Source: JAMZMI01 sp964353015 (GTDB lineage Bacteria; Bacteroidota; Bacteroidia; Cytophagales; Cyclobacteriaceae). Taken from it: 64,000 nucleotides of DNA. Positions within the stretch are counted from its first letter, which is position 1, and every line of letters begins with the position of its first letter. Below, in pieces: positions 53,198 to 61,712 of this stretch. The position numbers and the translations under genes were made by a program. Location: NCBI GenBank assembly GCA_964353015.1, contig CAYGUA010000019.1, forward strand, positions 1 through 64,000, read 5' to 3'. The notes under the pieces are model-generated. The model saw only the letters and a list, made by a program, of their open reading frames with translations, made no database searches and was not told where the DNA came from.

Positions 53198-54571
53198 TTG
53201 CTCCGATTCTTTAGAAAAAACGATCCTTACAAACTCGTATTTGTATTTCTTATTTTGATTGCCATCCGTGCATTCTGGGTAATTTTTGGATTGCCTTTGT
53301 CCACAGCGGAATTGAAGATGCTTTTGTTGGGAGAGCGACTGGGTAATGGTTTTGTCATGTACAGCGAAACTTATGACTATACCGGTCCGCTTGCAGCTAT
53401 GGTCTATAAATGGTTGGATTTCATATTCGGTTCGTCACGTTGGGTGCACATGATTTTTTCTACTTTGCTCATCATATTTCAGGCGGGTATTCTCAACAGT
53501 ATTTTATTAAAAAACAAATCATACGAGGAGAATAACTACATCCCGGCATTTTTGTATGCCATTCTCATGTCCTCAAACATGGATTTTTTCGCTTTGTCAC
53601 CTCAGCTTATGAGCCTCACATTTGTGATTTTATCGCTCAATCAGATTTTCCGAAGGATCGACAATGTGGTCACGGATGAGTTGTTTTTGTTTGCCGGAAT
53701 TTATACCGGGTTAGCCACTTTTTGCTACTTGCCTTCAGTGATTTATTTCGCCACATTCCTGCTTTCATTCATCATCTTCAGTTCGGCTGCCTTGCGCAGG
53801 TTGCTAATCTTCATTTTTGGATTTTGTGTGGTTTTTCTGCTTATAGGCGCCTATTATTTCTGGTACGATTCTCTGGAAGATCTTTGGAATCTCTTCATTC
53901 TCGGCGGATTTTTCAAGCCGAAAACCCATTTCGTTCAGTTCGATGAGTTGTTCCAAATTGCCTACGTGATTCTTGGTGTGCTGTTAGTGAGCCTGAGCGT
54001 TTTTGTCACTGCGCGGTTCACCAATTTCCAGCAAAACATGATGCGTGTGATGCTGCTATTTATTGTGGCAGGAGGATTGGCAGTGCTTATTTCTCCAGAA
54101 TTAAGCCCGGCAGCTTTGCTATTTATTATGCCACCGATGGCCTTTTTTCTTACACATTATTTCCTCAAGCTGCAAAGGAAAATGTTGCGGCGCGTGATGC
54201 CTACTTTGATCATTTTCATGCTGCTCATTTATCCCTGGATTTTAAGGAACGATTTTAAGGAATTTATCATCCCTGATCGATCCAATCTTATTCAAGACAA
54301 GAAGGTCATGCTACTGGGCAGTGATCTTAAGCTATATCTTGACAATGAAATGGCTTCTCCTTTTGTAGATCCATATTCGAGCAAGCAAAAACTATTGGGA
54401 TTGGATTATTTTCAGCAAGCATCCGATTTGTATGACGTCATCCTCAAATCTGATCCTGATGTAATCATTGACGAATGGAATATGGTTCCTGCCATTTTCA
54501 ACAGATTTCCGAAAATAGAAAATCGCTATAAAAAGGGCGTTTACGGTTATTACTGGAAAATCAACAGCTGA
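53198..54571 (+). CDS. Polytopic inner-membrane protein, DUF6427-like
   Basis: This 457-residue protein has about ten or eleven hydrophobic segments up to residue 360, then a soluble C-terminal region (about 365-457). The start is a TTG at 53198, preceded by AAGG seven bases upstream. No ATG occurs until residue 41, which would delete the first helix, so TTG is preferred. The opening LRFFRKNDPYKLVFVFLI and the segment TYDYTGPLAAMVYKWLDFIFGSSRW are what I associate with a Bacteroidota-specific membrane family (DUF6427). Its function is unknown; the topology resembles glycosyltransferase-C type proteins but no catalytic motif was recognised. The 3' end overlaps rpiB by 11 bp tail-to-tail. Confidence 0.8.
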   Translation: MLRFFRKNDPYKLVFVFLILIAIRAFWVIFGLPLSTAELKMLLLGERLGNGFVMYSETYDYTGPLAAMVYKWLDFIFGSSRWVHMIFSTLLIIFQAGILNSILLKNKSYEENNYIPAFLYAILMSSNMDFFALSPQLMSLTFVILSLNQIFRRIDNVVTDELFLFAGIYTGLATFCYLPSVIYFATFLLSFIIFSSAALRRLLIFIFGFCVVFLLIGAYYFWYDSLEDLWNLFILGGFFKPKTHFVQFDELFQIAYVILGVLLVSLSVFVTARFTNFQQNMMRVMLLFIVAGGLAVLISPELSPAALLFIMPPMAFFLTHYFLKLQRKMLRRVMPTLIIFMLLIYPWILRNDFKEFIIPDRSNLIQDKKVMLLGSDLKLYLDNEMASPFVDPYSSKQKLLGLDYFQQASDLYDVILKSDPDVIIDEWNMVPAIFNRFPKIENRYKKGVYGYYWKINS

Positions 54572-54995
54572 TTTTGTCCACTCTGCGCTGATGTCTGCCT
54601 CCTTCAAAGTCAGTCGTCAGGAAAGTTTCCATCATGCTTTCTGCCAATTCATAAGCGATAAATCTGGCGGCAAAGCAGATCACATTTGAGTTGTTGTGTT
54701 CGCGAGTAACCTTCGCCAGATCACGGTCCCAGCAAAGTGCCGCCCGAATGCCCTGATGTTTGTTGGCAGTGATAGTCACTCCTTGTCCCGAGCCACAAAT
54801 CAACACACCAAAATCGCATTCTCCATTTTCGATGGCAGTGCAAGCTGGATGTACAAAGTCAGGATAATCTGCAGAATCTGCCGAGAATGGGCCAAAATCT
54901 TTGACTTCATAACCATTTGCAGTCAACCATGCTGCTAATTTTTCCTTATAATAAAACCCGGCATGATCGCCTCCGATTGCTATTCTTTTACTCAT
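54561..54995 (-). CDS. rpiB: Ribose-5-phosphate isomerase B
   Basis: This 144-residue RpiB/LacA/LacB family protein starts MSKRIAIGGDHAGF, which carries the phosphate-binding GGDHAG. It contains the catalytic cysteine segment GVLICGSGQGVTITANK and the REHNNSNV motif. It interconverts ribose-5-phosphate and ribulose-5-phosphate in the pentose phosphate pathway. Its start overlaps the tatC end by 8 bp, giving a glyA-tatC-rpiB operon on the minus strand. Confidence 0.95.
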   Translation of the reverse strand: MSKRIAIGGDHAGFYYKEKLAAWLTANGYEVKDFGPFSADSADYPDFVHPACTAIENGECDFGVLICGSGQGVTITANKHQGIRAALCWDRDLAKVTREHNNSNVICFAARFIAYELAESMMETFLTTDFEGGRHQRRVDKISC

Positions 54996-55827
54996 CTTTC
55001 AATTTTAGTTGTGATGATTTTAATTCTTTTCTTGCGACTCTTTTTGCTATCCAAATGCCAACCTGATACAAACCAACCAAAGGCAAAGCGACTAAAACCT
55101 GACTGAATGGATCCGGAGGAGTCAGCATGGCACCCAAAATCAAGATCACTATAATCGCATGTCTGCGAAATCGAATCATCAGCTCTGCAGAGATCAATCC
55201 AGCTTTTGTCAGGAAATACGTCACAATTGGTAATTGAAATAAAACTCCACAGGCCACCACAAGCGTGACAACCGTCGTGACGTAGGAGACAATATCAAAT
55301 TCATTCAGAATAGATGCATCGATCTGATAATTGGCCAAAAAATTAATGGACAAAGGTGTGACTATAAAGTAACCGAATAATACACCTGTGATGAAGAGAA
55401 AACTCACGTAAAAACTTGCTCCTCTTGCTGCATTACGCTCTTTTGGATACAATCCTGGCTTGATGAAGCGCCATATTTCCCAAAAAGCATAAGGAAAAGC
55501 AAGCACCAGACCAACCACGAATGACGCAGTAATGTGCATCGTAAACTGGCCGGTCATCTGTCTGCTTTGGATGATGAACGGAAGCTGTTCAATGCACAAA
55601 GCTGGCGAGCCAATCCAAAGGGACATTTGGCAAAGCATATCGTAAGTCCAGAAATCCGGTCTGGATGGGCCCAATATGATGGTGTGAAAAAGAAGATCTT
55701 TGGAAATAAAAGCAGCAATTGCGAACACTACGATCGCAATCAATGACCTGATTATATGCCACCTGAGTTGCTCCAGGTGGTCTAGAAAGGTCATGTCGCC
55801 TTCTTCCTCAATTTGGTCTAATGGCAT
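54988..55827 (-). CDS. tatC: Sec-independent (Tat) protein translocase TatC
   Basis: This 279-residue protein has the TatC N-terminal motif MTFLDHLEQLRWHI, which forms the signal-peptide docking site. Six membrane segments and the conserved loop segments FWEIWRFIKPGLYPKER and NEFDIVSYVTTV are visible. TatC recognises twin-arginine signal peptides and exports folded proteins. The periplasmic loop after helix 1 is long (about 50-105), as in other Bacteroidota. TatA/B is not nearby. It lies 8 bp after glyA and overlaps rpiB. Confidence 0.95.
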   Translation of the reverse strand: MPLDQIEEEGDMTFLDHLEQLRWHIIRSLIAIVVFAIAAFISKDLLFHTIILGPSRPDFWTYDMLCQMSLWIGSPALCIEQLPFIIQSRQMTGQFTMHITASFVVGLVLAFPYAFWEIWRFIKPGLYPKERNAARGASFYVSFLFITGVLFGYFIVTPLSINFLANYQIDASILNEFDIVSYVTTVVTLVVACGVLFQLPIVTYFLTKAGLISAELMIRFRRHAIIVILILGAMLTPPDPFSQVLVALPLVGLYQVGIWIAKRVARKELKSSQLKLKDE

Positions 55828-55835
55828 AGTTTACT

Positions 55836-57107
55836 TTATTGGTACAAAGGAAACTCCTTCATCCAATTGTTAACTTCGGTTTTTACTGCAGCTATTTTGG
55901 CCTCATCGGTGTGGTTGGTAATTACAGCGTCGATGAACTCAACAATTTTTTCCATATCCGCTTCCTTCATTCCTCTTGTAGTTACCGCTGAAGTACCCAC
56001 TCTGATGCCCGACGTGATAAAAGGCGATTGCGTATCAAAAGGCACCATGTTTTTGTTCACGGTAATATCGGCAAGGATCAAAGCATTTTCAGCGTCTTTT
56101 CCAGTTAATCCTTTGGATCTGAGATCGAGCAACATCAAGTGATTGTCTGTTCCTCCAGAGATCAGTTTATAACCTTTGTCCACAAAAGCCTGAGCCATTA
56201 CCTTGGCATTTTTCTGAACCTGAAGTACGTAATTCATATAATCTTCAGACAATGCTTCACCGAAAGCGACTGCTTTAGCAGCAATCACGTGCTCTAATGG
56301 GCCACCTTGCATACCAGGGAAAACACCTGAATCAAGGATCGAGCTCATTTTTCTAACAGTTCCTTTGGCTGTTGTGATACCAAATGGATTGTCTTCATCT
56401 TCACGTACCATGATCAAACCACCTCTTGGTCCTCGCAAAGTTTTGTGTGTAGTTGTAGTTACAATGTGGCAATGATCAAGCGGATCATTTAACAATCCTC
56501 GGGCTATCAGTCCGGCAGGATGTGAAATATCTGCCAACAATACCGCACCAACTTCATCAGCGATAGCTCTGAATCTTTCATATTCCCAATCTCTGGAATA
56601 TGCAGATGCACCACAAATGATCATTTTTGGCTTTACCTGAAGCGCTTTTGCTTCAACCTTGTCCATATCAATCAATCCTGATTCTTCCTCCACACCATAG
56701 AAGTTGGCGTCAAAATATTTACCTGAAAAATTTACTGGAGAACCGTGTGACAAATGGCCACCGTGAGAAAGATCAAAACCTAAAATCGTATCGCCCGGAT
56801 TCAAACAAGCAAGAAACACTGCAGCGTTGGCTTGCGCACCGGAATGTGGCTGTACATTGGCCCAATTGGCTCCAAACAATTCTTTAACCCGCTCGATAGC
56901 CAGGGTTTCTACCTGATCTACTACCTCGCATCCGCCATAATATCTTTTACCAGGAAGTCCTTCAGCATATTTGTTGGTAAGCACACTGCCTTGAGCCTCC
57001 ATTACCTGAGGAGAAGTGAAATTCTCTGAGGCGATAAGCTCGATTCCTTCAATTTGTCTTTTTTTCTCTTGCTCGATTAGCTGAAAAACCTGATTGTCTC
57101 TAGTCAT
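55836..57107 (-). CDS. glyA: Serine hydroxymethyltransferase
   Basis: This 423-residue PLP enzyme has family signatures IELIASENFTS, RYYGGCEVVDQVE, SHGGHLSHGSPVNFSGK and the lysine-containing TTTTHKTLRGPRGG that forms the internal aldimine. It makes glycine and methylene-tetrahydrofolate from serine. It is the first gene of the minus-strand operon with tatC and rpiB and is preceded by a good Bacteroidota promoter at 57161-57191. Confidence 0.98.
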   Translation of the reverse strand: MTRDNQVFQLIEQEKKRQIEGIELIASENFTSPQVMEAQGSVLTNKYAEGLPGKRYYGGCEVVDQVETLAIERVKELFGANWANVQPHSGAQANAAVFLACLNPGDTILGFDLSHGGHLSHGSPVNFSGKYFDANFYGVEEESGLIDMDKVEAKALQVKPKMIICGASAYSRDWEYERFRAIADEVGAVLLADISHPAGLIARGLLNDPLDHCHIVTTTTHKTLRGPRGGLIMVREDEDNPFGITTAKGTVRKMSSILDSGVFPGMQGGPLEHVIAAKAVAFGEALSEDYMNYVLQVQKNAKVMAQAFVDKGYKLISGGTDNHLMLLDLRSKGLTGKDAENALILADITVNKNMVPFDTQSPFITSGIRVGTSAVTTRGMKEADMEKIVEFIDAVITNHTDEAKIAAVKTEVNNWMKEFPLYQ

Positions 57108-57160
57108 TTTAATTTGTTTGACCCGTGCTTCTGTAAAACGGGAGGTGGTTTTAGATGCGG

Positions 57161-57191
57161 CAAAATTAGTTGGTTGGGTTCACTTTAACAA
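57161..57191 (-). promoter_or_regulatory. Predicted glyA promoter, Bacteroidota consensus
   Basis: On the minus strand TTG (57191-57189) is followed after 20 nt by TAATTTTG (57168-57161), a perfect match to TAnnTTTG of the Bacteroidota housekeeping sigma factor. The element lies about 53 bp upstream of the glyA ATG. Confidence 0.6.
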
Positions 57192-57214
57192 TCAGATTTT
57201 CCACAGTGATTCGA

Positions 57215-57240
57215 TTGACCTAATTTTAAGGCTATCTTTA
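57215..57240 (+). promoter_or_regulatory. Possible pheA promoter
   Basis: TTG at 57215-57217 and TATCTTTA at 57233-57240 match 7 of 8 bases of the -7 consensus TAnnTTTG. The 15-nt spacing is shorter than usual. The position fits a short leader before the ATG at 57259. Confidence 0.3.
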
Positions 57241-57258
57241 GATTTTTATTGAAAAGGA

Positions 57259-58320
57259 ATGCTTGAGGAATTAAGAAAAGAAATTGATCAGCTCGACGAC
57301 AAAATCATTGAACTTCTGAATAAACGAATGGAAGTGGTTTTGAAGGTTGGCTCGTTTAAAAGAGACAGTAAAGCGGCTATATACCGACCAGAGCGCGAAA
57401 AAGCCATTGTAGATAGATTGGTTGAAAACAGTCAGGGCATTTTAAGCCGTGCAGCCATTGAAGCCATATTTTTTGAAATATTTGCAGTAAGTAGAAATTA
57501 TGAACTGCCAGAAAGAATTGCTTATTTGGGGCCGGAAGGTAGTTTTACCCATCAAGCTGCGGAATCGCGCTATGGCGCGATGAGTGATTATATTCCTCTG
57601 GATTCTATTTCTTCAGTTTTTGAAGCGGTAAAAACTTCAAGAGCAAGATTTGGAGTTATTCCGATTGAGAACAACCAGGAAGGGACAGTTCAGGAAACCA
57701 TTGATTTCCTTGCTAAGCATAAATTGACCATAGCAGCGGAGATTGTCTTGCCTATTCATTTTTCTTTTGCATCAAAAGAAGAAAATCTGGAAAACATCAA
57801 AACCGTCTATTCCAGAGACATTGCTTTCCGCCAATGCAAAAACTTTTTGGAGGATTATTTTCATCATGATGTGAAGCTCGTGCCGGTGAGCTCTACGAGT
57901 CGCGCATGTAAAATAGCGCTGGAAGAAGACAATGCTGCTGCCATCTGTGCACCTATAGCTGCGCGCCAATATAAACTTCCAATTCTTTATAGCAACATTC
58001 AAGATTCGGCAGATAATCAAACCAGATTTCTGATCATCTGTCAGAATTTTGTAAATCAGGTGAGCGGTCAGGACAAAACTTCCATCATCGCCAACTTACC
58101 AGATGAGCCGGGTGCTTTGGTGAGATTCCTTCAGCAATTTCAAAATGCAGGAATCAACCTTTGTAAAGTCGAAAGCAGACCGGCTAAGCAGGGTACTACA
58201 TTCAAATATGTATTCTTCGTGGAATTTGAAGGTCATTTTCATGACCCTAATGTTCAAAACACAATCAAACCGTATTTGGATAACATCATTTGGCTGGGTA
58301 GCTACGTGCAGATCTGCTAA
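57259..58320 (+). CDS. pheA: Bifunctional chorismate mutase / prephenate dehydratase (P-protein)
   Basis: The 353 residues contain an AroQ-type chorismate mutase (about 1-85, LRKEIDQLDDKIIELLNKRM and YRPEREKAIVDRL), a prephenate dehydratase (about 90-265, YLGPEGSFTHQAA, VIPIENNQEGTV, and the catalytic NQTRFLII segment), and a C-terminal ACT domain (about 275-350, DEPGALVRFLQQF and the phenylalanine-binding ESRP motif). It converts chorismate to phenylpyruvate for phenylalanine synthesis, and the ACT domain predicts feedback inhibition by phenylalanine. radA follows 20 bp later on the same strand. Confidence 0.95.
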   Translation: MLEELRKEIDQLDDKIIELLNKRMEVVLKVGSFKRDSKAAIYRPEREKAIVDRLVENSQGILSRAAIEAIFFEIFAVSRNYELPERIAYLGPEGSFTHQAAESRYGAMSDYIPLDSISSVFEAVKTSRARFGVIPIENNQEGTVQETIDFLAKHKLTIAAEIVLPIHFSFASKEENLENIKTVYSRDIAFRQCKNFLEDYFHHDVKLVPVSSTSRACKIALEEDNAAAICAPIAARQYKLPILYSNIQDSADNQTRFLIICQNFVNQVSGQDKTSIIANLPDEPGALVRFLQQFQNAGINLCKVESRPAKQGTTFKYVFFVEFEGHFHDPNVQNTIKPYLDNIIWLGSYVQIC

Positions 58321-58340
58321 GCATTTAAATCGAAATTAAA

Positions 58341-59708
58341 TTGGCCAAAACGCGCACTTCTTTTTATTGCCAAAACTGTGGAACCAATTCACCAAAATGG
58401 GTAGGAAAATGCCCTTCGTGCGGTGAGTGGAACACATTTGTGGAAGAAATAACCCAAAAATCGAAAGCTGCGAATAAGGAAATTTGGCATGGTGATACGG
58501 AAAGATTGGCACCACAGAAGATTCAGGATGTCAGCTTCGATGCGCAGAGCAGAATCAATAGCGGATCTTTAGAACTTAACAGAACATTAGGAGGAGGAAT
58601 TGTACCTGGATCGCTCGTGTTGGTTGGTGGAGAACCGGGAATCGGTAAATCCACCTTGATGCTTCAGATGACCATTCGCCTACCGAAAATTAAAAGTCTC
58701 TACGTGTCTGGCGAGGAAAGTCTGCAGCAGATCAGAATGCGCGCTGAACGTATTGGCATCAAAACGGATAATTGTTATTTGCTGGCAGAGACTTCTCTTT
58801 CAGAAATATTGAATCAGGCGGTGCAGCTTCAGCCAGAGCTGATCATCATTGACTCAATTCAGACGCTATACATGGATGAGCTGGATGCATCCGTTGGTTC
58901 GGTGACTCAGGTGAGGGAATGCACCGGAAAGCTGATGAAATATGCCAAGCAAACCAATGTGCCAGTGTTTTTGATTGGTCATGTGAACAAAGATGGAGCA
59001 ATCGCTGGCCCAAAAGTCCTGGAGCACATGGTGGACACGGTGCTACAGTTTGAGGGCGACAGACACATGTCCTACCGGATTTTGCGTACCTCCAAAAACA
59101 GGTTTGGTTCTACCTCCGAGTTGGGGATTTTTGAAATGCGCGAGACTGGGTTGAGAGAGGTGACCAACCCATCAGAAGTATTGATTTCGCCAAGAGAAGC
59201 ATTTTTGAGTGGTGTGGGAATTGGTGCAACCATGGAAGGTAATCGACCACTTTTAATTGAAGTTCAATCACTGGTAAGTCCAGCTACCTACGGAACACCT
59301 CAGCGAAGTACGACCGGTTTTGATGGTAAAAGGCTGAATATGCTTTTGGCTGTTTTGGAAAAAAGAATTGGCGTAAGATTGAGTCAGCAGGATGTGTTTC
59401 TCAACATTGCTGGCGGTGTGAAAGTCAATGATCCGGGTTTGGACTTGTCCATTTGCGCTGCATTGTTTTCATCTTTCGATGATGTTCCTATCCCTGAAAA
59501 AGTATGCTTCTCAGCAGAGGTTGGCTTAGGAGGTGAAATCCGGGCAGTCAACCGCATAGAATCAAGGATCAGCGAAGCTGCCAAAATGGGCTTTCAGGAA
59601 ATCTATATTTCAAAGCACAACACCAAAGGACTGAATCTTGATAAGCAAGGAATAAAAGTGAAAGCATTTACCAAGCTTTCGGATGCTTTTCAGGAATTAT
59701 TTCGATAA
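58341..59708 (+). CDS. radA: DNA repair protein RadA (Sms)
   Basis: This 455-residue protein is read from a TTG at 58341, which gives the standard family opening MAKTRTSFYCQNCG. No ATG lies near enough to keep the zinc finger. It has a C4 zinc finger (CQNCG...CPSCGEW, residues 10-30), a RecA-like ATPase with Walker A GGEPGIGKST near 95, the RadA-specific SKNRFG motif near 252, and a Lon-like C-terminal domain (from about 285). RadA drives branch migration in recombinational repair. Confidence 0.96.
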   Translation: MAKTRTSFYCQNCGTNSPKWVGKCPSCGEWNTFVEEITQKSKAANKEIWHGDTERLAPQKIQDVSFDAQSRINSGSLELNRTLGGGIVPGSLVLVGGEPGIGKSTLMLQMTIRLPKIKSLYVSGEESLQQIRMRAERIGIKTDNCYLLAETSLSEILNQAVQLQPELIIIDSIQTLYMDELDASVGSVTQVRECTGKLMKYAKQTNVPVFLIGHVNKDGAIAGPKVLEHMVDTVLQFEGDRHMSYRILRTSKNRFGSTSELGIFEMRETGLREVTNPSEVLISPREAFLSGVGIGATMEGNRPLLIEVQSLVSPATYGTPQRSTTGFDGKRLNMLLAVLEKRIGVRLSQQDVFLNIAGGVKVNDPGLDLSICAALFSSFDDVPIPEKVCFSAEVGLGGEIRAVNRIESRISEAAKMGFQEIYISKHNTKGLNLDKQGIKVKAFTKLSDAFQELFR

Positions 59709-59720
59709 CAGACTTCAGGG

Positions 59721-61685
59721 CTAGATTTTTTCCAACACAATTTGTTCATTGAATTTCTTCACGATGATGTTGAAATAGCTTTTCAATTTGGTGTAATCAT
59801 CAGAGGTATAAACTGATTTTTTGAAATTAACAGATGCAACAAGTCCAACTTCATCTTCCTTGGCGGTGATATCATACTTTATTGTGATCAGGGAATTGTC
59901 CAGTGTATAACTCTCAGGAATAGACACCACTTTGTAATTGGCGGGAATGATTAATTTGGACATATATTCCTCATTTCTTTTGTAGATCAAATCAACAGGG
60001 TAATTTCTGGTGTCCGCTGTAAAAGGATTTTTGGATCTCGTACTTTTTAATAATGGACTGATCAAAATTTTATCATCTATGATCTCAAGCGGAAAATCAG
60101 CCGAATAGCTGATCATGTAAGGTCTTGAATTGGTTTCATAAAATCTCGTTTCTACACGCGACACATTCGAAAATCCCTGATCAAGCAAATGCTCTTCGAT
60201 CAGCTGCTTATCGTCTTTGAATTGTGTTTTTTTGGAATAGGCATCAAATTCAGTTCTGGTTTCAAATACTTCGGCTTTTATCTGTTGATTTTCTAAATCT
60301 AACTCCAGTTTGAATGCGGTTTTGTCCAATGATTCTATGTCGGAATACAAATCCACCCAAATTGGCTCTTCTGCCACCATCAATGCTTTGTCGTTTATAC
60401 ATCTGATAGGAATGCGATTGAAATTAATATTTGGTTCGGTCGCATCAGCGAAAAAGCTGCCATTGTCTGTTTCTACGTATGCGATCACATAATTGAAATA
60501 TGAAGCAAATGGATAGTCTGGACGCACTTTTCCATGGTTTCGGGTACTAAGCAATACAGGGCGGGCGTTGATCCCAGCTTCTTGTAGCATCCCGATTAAG
60601 AATAAATTGATATCGCCAATGTTTCCAGTTTTGGTTTTGATTAGATTTTTTGGATTTTCACTTGCATGTTCGCCATAAAATTCATTCCAGTGAAAGTTCT
60701 GTTTTACATATTCAATGATAGTTTGAGCTTTCTTTTTGGAATCGAGTTCTGATATTTTCAGTTCTTCCTCAAGAATGCCGGTAGCTTCTTTCCCACTTTT
60801 TTTAATGTATTTACCAAATTGTTCATGCTTTTGATAGGATTCTACCAGCTCGGGCCAAGTTGACATCACATCCGTTTTAGCACCATTTAGGGAATGGTAC
60901 TTTGCCAACTGAAAATCTAATTTCATGATGTAATCATTTCGACTACTTATGTATGACTCATCCTTGAATGCAGGGATATCTTTGAGGATGTAAGTATGTA
61001 TGTAATCATTGTAAGTAAGAGTTGATTTGTGTCGCGAAATACCTTGATCAACAACACTGGTTTGCTCATCAAATTTGGATATTCCTTGCAGCAGAAATAC
61101 GTATTCATAAAATGGGATCATCCTGGCGATATATTCACTATATACTGTTGGAATTGATGATTGAAATTCCCAGTCGGGTAGGTTGAAGAAAAAGGGAGAG
61201 ACTAAAGTGTATTTAATTTCTATGACCGAGCCAATCTTGACTTTTGGCATAGCAAAAACCTTCTTTTTCCAATATTGGTTGATGGTCTCGTCATAGACAC
61301 TTTTCGGGTCAAGTGAAGTTTTTTCGATTTTTATCCCATCAATCAGGTTGTAGGTGAAGGCTTCAATGTCAATTACTTTTTCTGTTTTGCCATAGCCATC
61401 GGTATAATAGGCGATTGAAAAATCTGCGTAATCCAACCCTTCTTCACTCATTATTTTGATCCTTTTTGTTCTCGTGAAATGCAGTTCATACCATCCTTCC
61501 AAATCAGCAAATCTGGTTTCTCCTTTATCAAAAAGAATAACGGCCGATGCTTCAGGATCAAAATCAGGAACGTATTCGAATGAACCGAGTCCAATTCTTT
61601 CAAACTCTTTAGATATATTGGTTTGTGTCCACCCGGCGAAGTGGATTAAAAACAAGATCATGATGGAGAGGTGCACTTGTTTCAT
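59721..61685 (-). CDS. Secreted DUF3857/transglutaminase-fold protein, probable pseudoenzyme 1
   Basis: This 654-residue protein has signal peptide MKQVHLSIMILFLIHFAGWTQ. A DUF3857 beta-rich domain (about 45-215) comes first, then a transglutaminase-like core (about 300-430), and a DUF3858-like C-terminal domain. In the core, the segment TGNIGDINLFLIGMLQEAGINA aligns with the usual G-D-C-K-D-K helix start, and Ile replaces the catalytic Cys. The His position reads FNYVIAYV, with Tyr. The Asp (FFADATEPN) is kept. It is therefore probably not an active transglutaminase or protease. It lies 27 bp downstream of a close paralogue, in a run of three such genes. Confidence 0.85.
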   Translation of the reverse strand: MKQVHLSIMILFLIHFAGWTQTNISKEFERIGLGSFEYVPDFDPEASAVILFDKGETRFADLEGWYELHFTRTKRIKIMSEEGLDYADFSIAYYTDGYGKTEKVIDIEAFTYNLIDGIKIEKTSLDPKSVYDETINQYWKKKVFAMPKVKIGSVIEIKYTLVSPFFFNLPDWEFQSSIPTVYSEYIARMIPFYEYVFLLQGISKFDEQTSVVDQGISRHKSTLTYNDYIHTYILKDIPAFKDESYISSRNDYIMKLDFQLAKYHSLNGAKTDVMSTWPELVESYQKHEQFGKYIKKSGKEATGILEEELKISELDSKKKAQTIIEYVKQNFHWNEFYGEHASENPKNLIKTKTGNIGDINLFLIGMLQEAGINARPVLLSTRNHGKVRPDYPFASYFNYVIAYVETDNGSFFADATEPNINFNRIPIRCINDKALMVAEEPIWVDLYSDIESLDKTAFKLELDLENQQIKAEVFETRTEFDAYSKKTQFKDDKQLIEEHLLDQGFSNVSRVETRFYETNSRPYMISYSADFPLEIIDDKILISPLLKSTRSKNPFTADTRNYPVDLIYKRNEEYMSKLIIPANYKVVSIPESYTLDNSLITIKYDITAKEDEVGLVASVNFKKSVYTSDDYTKLKSYFNIIVKKFNEQIVLEKI

Positions 61686-61712
61686 GCTTGGATTGAGATT
61701 AAGGTTAGTGAT

